Source of the DNA: Deltaproteobacteria bacterium
Lineage (GTDB): Bacteria; Desulfobacterota; Desulfobacteria; Desulfobacterales; ETH-SRB1
Direction of reading: 5' to 3'
NCBI GenBank assembly: GCA_019314185.1
Contig: JAFCZU010000219.1
Span: 1-6,794, forward strand
DNA: 6,794 nucleotides
Numbering within the stretch: position 1 is the stretch's first letter; each line of letters opens with the position of its first letter. This document shows, piece by piece, positions 5,822 through 6,794 of this stretch. Position numbers and translations under genes: made by a program. Under the pieces are notes generated by a model. The model was given only the letters and a program-made list of their open reading frames with translations. It had not been told where the DNA came from and did no database searches.

Positions 5822-6174
5822 CATCCTTCAACCATATCTCTCAATAAATGACTAACGATGCCTCTGCTCAGGGCAATTTTATGCTGGAGGGAATCGTCAG
5901 TTAATAATTCAGATTGCGTAACCTCAGCTATGGTCAAAAATATGGTATCATAGCCGCTCGCCTTTGTCTCGATGCCGAAAGAGATAGCTTCCTCCAGAAT
6001 CTCATGATCATAAAAAACATGATGTGCATTTCTTCTAAGAAAAGATATTGCTTTTCTTGAGTCATCTTCACTATTAGTAATGCGAGATATGACTATTGCA
6101 GTCTCAATCAAGGCAACTGCAGGGATATACATCTCAGCATGTTTATCCCTGACTTTATCCAGGACTGGCGACAC
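5821..6174 (-). pseudogene. PIN-domain (VapC-like) toxin, N-terminally truncated
   Basis: The 117-residue frame contains three of the four acidic positions of a PIN ribonuclease: Glu in VALIET (residue 24), Asp in SGYDTIFLTIAE (76) and Asp in LLTDDSL (93/94). The opening strand with the first Asp (usually hhDTSVhh near residues 4-8) is absent: upstream codons in this frame read YGDTYEDKEARRGL back to a TAG with no ATG. The assigned start, GTG 6174, does have AAGGAGAGG upstream, so a shortened protein may be made, but it would lack a metal ligand and probably be inactive. It follows the candidate antitoxin in a different frame with a 67-nt overlap of frames, which I read as the scar of a deletion removing the antitoxin end and toxin start. 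It could instead be a sequencing frameshift. Confidence 0.65.
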
Positions 6175-6374
6175 CAGTCCTCTCCTTGCCTCCTTATCTT
6201 CATAAGTATCTCCGTACTATCTTCTTCTGTGACAGCATGGCTAACAATTGAGGAGGCCAACTCATCCAGATCAACCTCTTGGGAAATAGCCGTCCTAATA
6301 ACCTCCCTTAGGTCAACCACCTCCGCCTCCACCTTTTTCACCTTATCCTCTAACATTTTTAAGTTTAATTGCAT
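6108..6374 (-). CDS. Candidate antitoxin upstream of the PIN gene, C-terminus replaced by run-on
   Basis: The start is ATG 6374, with a GTG one codon earlier also possible; a strong AGGAGGG lies at 6390-6384. The N-terminus (MQLNLKMLEDKVKKVEAEVV, DLREVI) is predicted to be a charged coiled coil, followed by an acidic helical part (EVDLDELASSIVSHAVTEED, STEILMKIRRQGE). From about residue 67 the frame enters the PIN coding DNA in another phase (DWCRQSWIKS...), so the last ~22 residues are probably not native. I do not recognise a named family; small acidic coiled-coil proteins encoded directly before PIN genes are usually their antitoxins, and that is the only basis for the role. No DNA-binding domain is evident. 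Confidence 0.5.
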   Translation of the reverse strand: MQLNLKMLEDKVKKVEAEVVDLREVIRTAISQEVDLDELASSIVSHAVTEEDSTEILMKIRRQGEDWCRQSWIKSGINMLRCISLQLP

Positions 6375-6445
6375 CACTTTTTACCCTCCTGAAAAGATTA
6401 TAAACTCATTTATAACCTGATTTCTTCTTGGAGTTGTTCTTTTTA

Positions 6446-6487
6446 GGGTTTAGCGTATAGTTAGCCACGAATGAACACGCCTGTCTG
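6446..6487. repeat. Dispersed repeat, copy B (right flank of the toxin-antitoxin remnant)
   Basis: It is a direct copy of the element at 5610-5661: GGGTTTAGCG, TATAGTTAGCCACGAATGAA, CACGCCTG. The two copies bracket about 780 bp that hold the antitoxin, PIN remnant and coupled ORF. Confidence 0.8.
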
Positions 6488-6488
6488 T

Positions 6489-6537
6489 GATTATAGACAT
6501 AACAGATCCATTTAGGGATTGAGGGATTTAGGAATTT
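6489..6537 (-). repeat. Copy of an ATPase-gene start region plus 8-bp repeats
   Basis: On the minus strand, CCTAAATGGAT, a short variable part, then ATGTCTATAATC match the 5' end of the ATPase stub at 5571-5542 (CCTAAATGGAT...ATGTCAATAATC, encoding Met-Ser-Ile-Ile). After these four codons the similarity ends in the copy-B repeat. AGGGATTG, AGGGATTT and AGGAATTT at 6514-6537 form the 8-bp array. Confidence 0.5.
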
Positions 6538-6634
6538 ATTTGTTTTCGACATTCAGAAGCAAGCTCGCACCCTCTGTCAAATTGACTTTGGTTGATATAT
6601 TTAATGGCAATTCCTCAAAACTTTTGTAATTCAT
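6536..6634 (-). pseudogene. N-terminal scrap of a four-helix-bundle gene
   Basis: A 32-codon minus-strand ORF begins MNYKSFEELPLN, then ISTKVNLTEGASLLLN. The phrase YKSFEELPxW and a following LTEG are typical of the N-terminus of one branch of the small four-helix-bundle family; here the Trp and most of helix 1 are missing and the rest of the protein is gone. It belongs to a different branch than the C-terminal remnant at 2690-2935, so the two are not halves of one gene. It is bracketed by 8-bp repeats in inverted orientation (6514-6537 and 6635-6658). Confidence 0.45.
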
Positions 6635-6658
6635 AATCCCTGAATCCCTGAATTCCTT
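6635..6658. repeat. 8-bp tandem repeat, inverted copy (AATCCCTG)
   Basis: AATCCCTG, AATCCCTG and AATTCCTT are the reverse complements of the AGGGATTT-type units and lie immediately upstream of the four-helix-bundle scrap. Confidence 0.75.
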
Positions 6659-6675
6659 AATCAGTTTGTTTTTTA

Positions 6676-6702
6676 CACGAAGGCCACGAAGAACACGAAG
6701 GG
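6676..6702. repeat. 9-bp tandem repeat (CACGAAGGC)
   Basis: CACGAAGGC, CACGAAGAA and CACGAAGGG follow with period 9; the same units occur at 4189-4206. Confidence 0.85.
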
Positions 6703-6725
6703 ATTATAAAACCATTCTGTCGGTC

Positions 6726-6794
6726 TCATGTTTTTTCCTTGGCTATATGCAAGACTTTTTGATACATATCCTCTTTAACCCAAAAATGATGTTT
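6726..6794 (-). CDS. C-terminal end of an unidentified gene cut by the right edge
   Basis: A minus-strand frame is open from the edge for 22 codons (KHHFWVKEDMYQKVLHIAKE, then KT) to a TGA at 6728-6726. The composition is protein-like, but the piece is too short to name. FWVKEDMYQKVLHIA also resembles the start of small antitoxin-type proteins, so a truncated one is an alternative. Confidence 0.3.
   Translation of the reverse strand, partial: KHHFWVKEDMYQKVLHIAKEKT

Noticed and set aside
2690..6634. The two four-helix-bundle remnants as halves of one split gene
   Set aside because: Their conserved phrases belong to different branches of the family (YKSFEELP versus SSTSIGANYREA).

Overview
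The window looks like AT-rich bacterial DNA from a Gram-negative organism. It carries an ABC transporter of the Wzm/Wzt type, which exports O-antigen or a related polysaccharide across the inner membrane, plus sulfotransferases that would decorate the glycan. The dispersed short tandem repeats (CACGAAGGC-like, ACAGGATGA-like), four-helix-bundle gene remnants and HigBA/PIN toxin-antitoxin genes are the mix I associate with Desulfobacterota, anammox planctomycetes and similar environmental lineages. That placement is only a guess. All recognisable genes lie on the minus strand, so transcription runs from right to left.

Layout from right to left, the direction of transcription. 6450-6794: the tail of an unknown gene at the edge, an N-terminal scrap of a four-helix-bundle gene, and repeats. 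5740-6380: a toxin-antitoxin remnant, in which a candidate antitoxin with a strong Shine-Dalgarno runs out of frame into a PIN-domain toxin lacking its first catalytic Asp, followed by a 25-codon ORF coupled by TGATG. It is flanked by two direct copies of a ~45 bp repeat. 5440-5553: the first ~35 codons of a Wzt-like ATPase gene. 4440-5306: intact wzm. 4160-4439: repeat-filled spacer. 3893-4159: broken copy of the start of wzt with an in-frame 258 bp deletion. 3108-3709: intact higBA. 2690-2935: C-terminal part of a four-helix-bundle gene. 1390-2595: intact wzt with a full C-terminal glycan-binding domain. 1029-1316: broken sulfotransferase gene. 943-999: possible insertion-sequence end. 177-938: intact sulfotransferase. 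1-163: start of a further gene, apparently frameshifted.

The working parts make a coherent module. Wzm forms the channel, Wzt supplies ATPase activity and reads the glycan through its C-terminal domain, and the 253-aa sulfotransferase may sulfate the polymer. What stands out is the wreckage around it. There are at least three Wzt-type N-termini plus a fourth possible start-site scrap, wzm and wzt are separated by 1.84 kb holding a toxin-antitoxin pair, and nearly every spacer holds 8- or 9-bp degenerate tandem repeats next to truncated genes. This reads as a glycan locus remodelled by repeated recombination. I did not find convincing evidence of a wholly new multi-gene system. The best leads are the wzt duplication and possible C-terminal swap, and the association of repeats with gene remnants.
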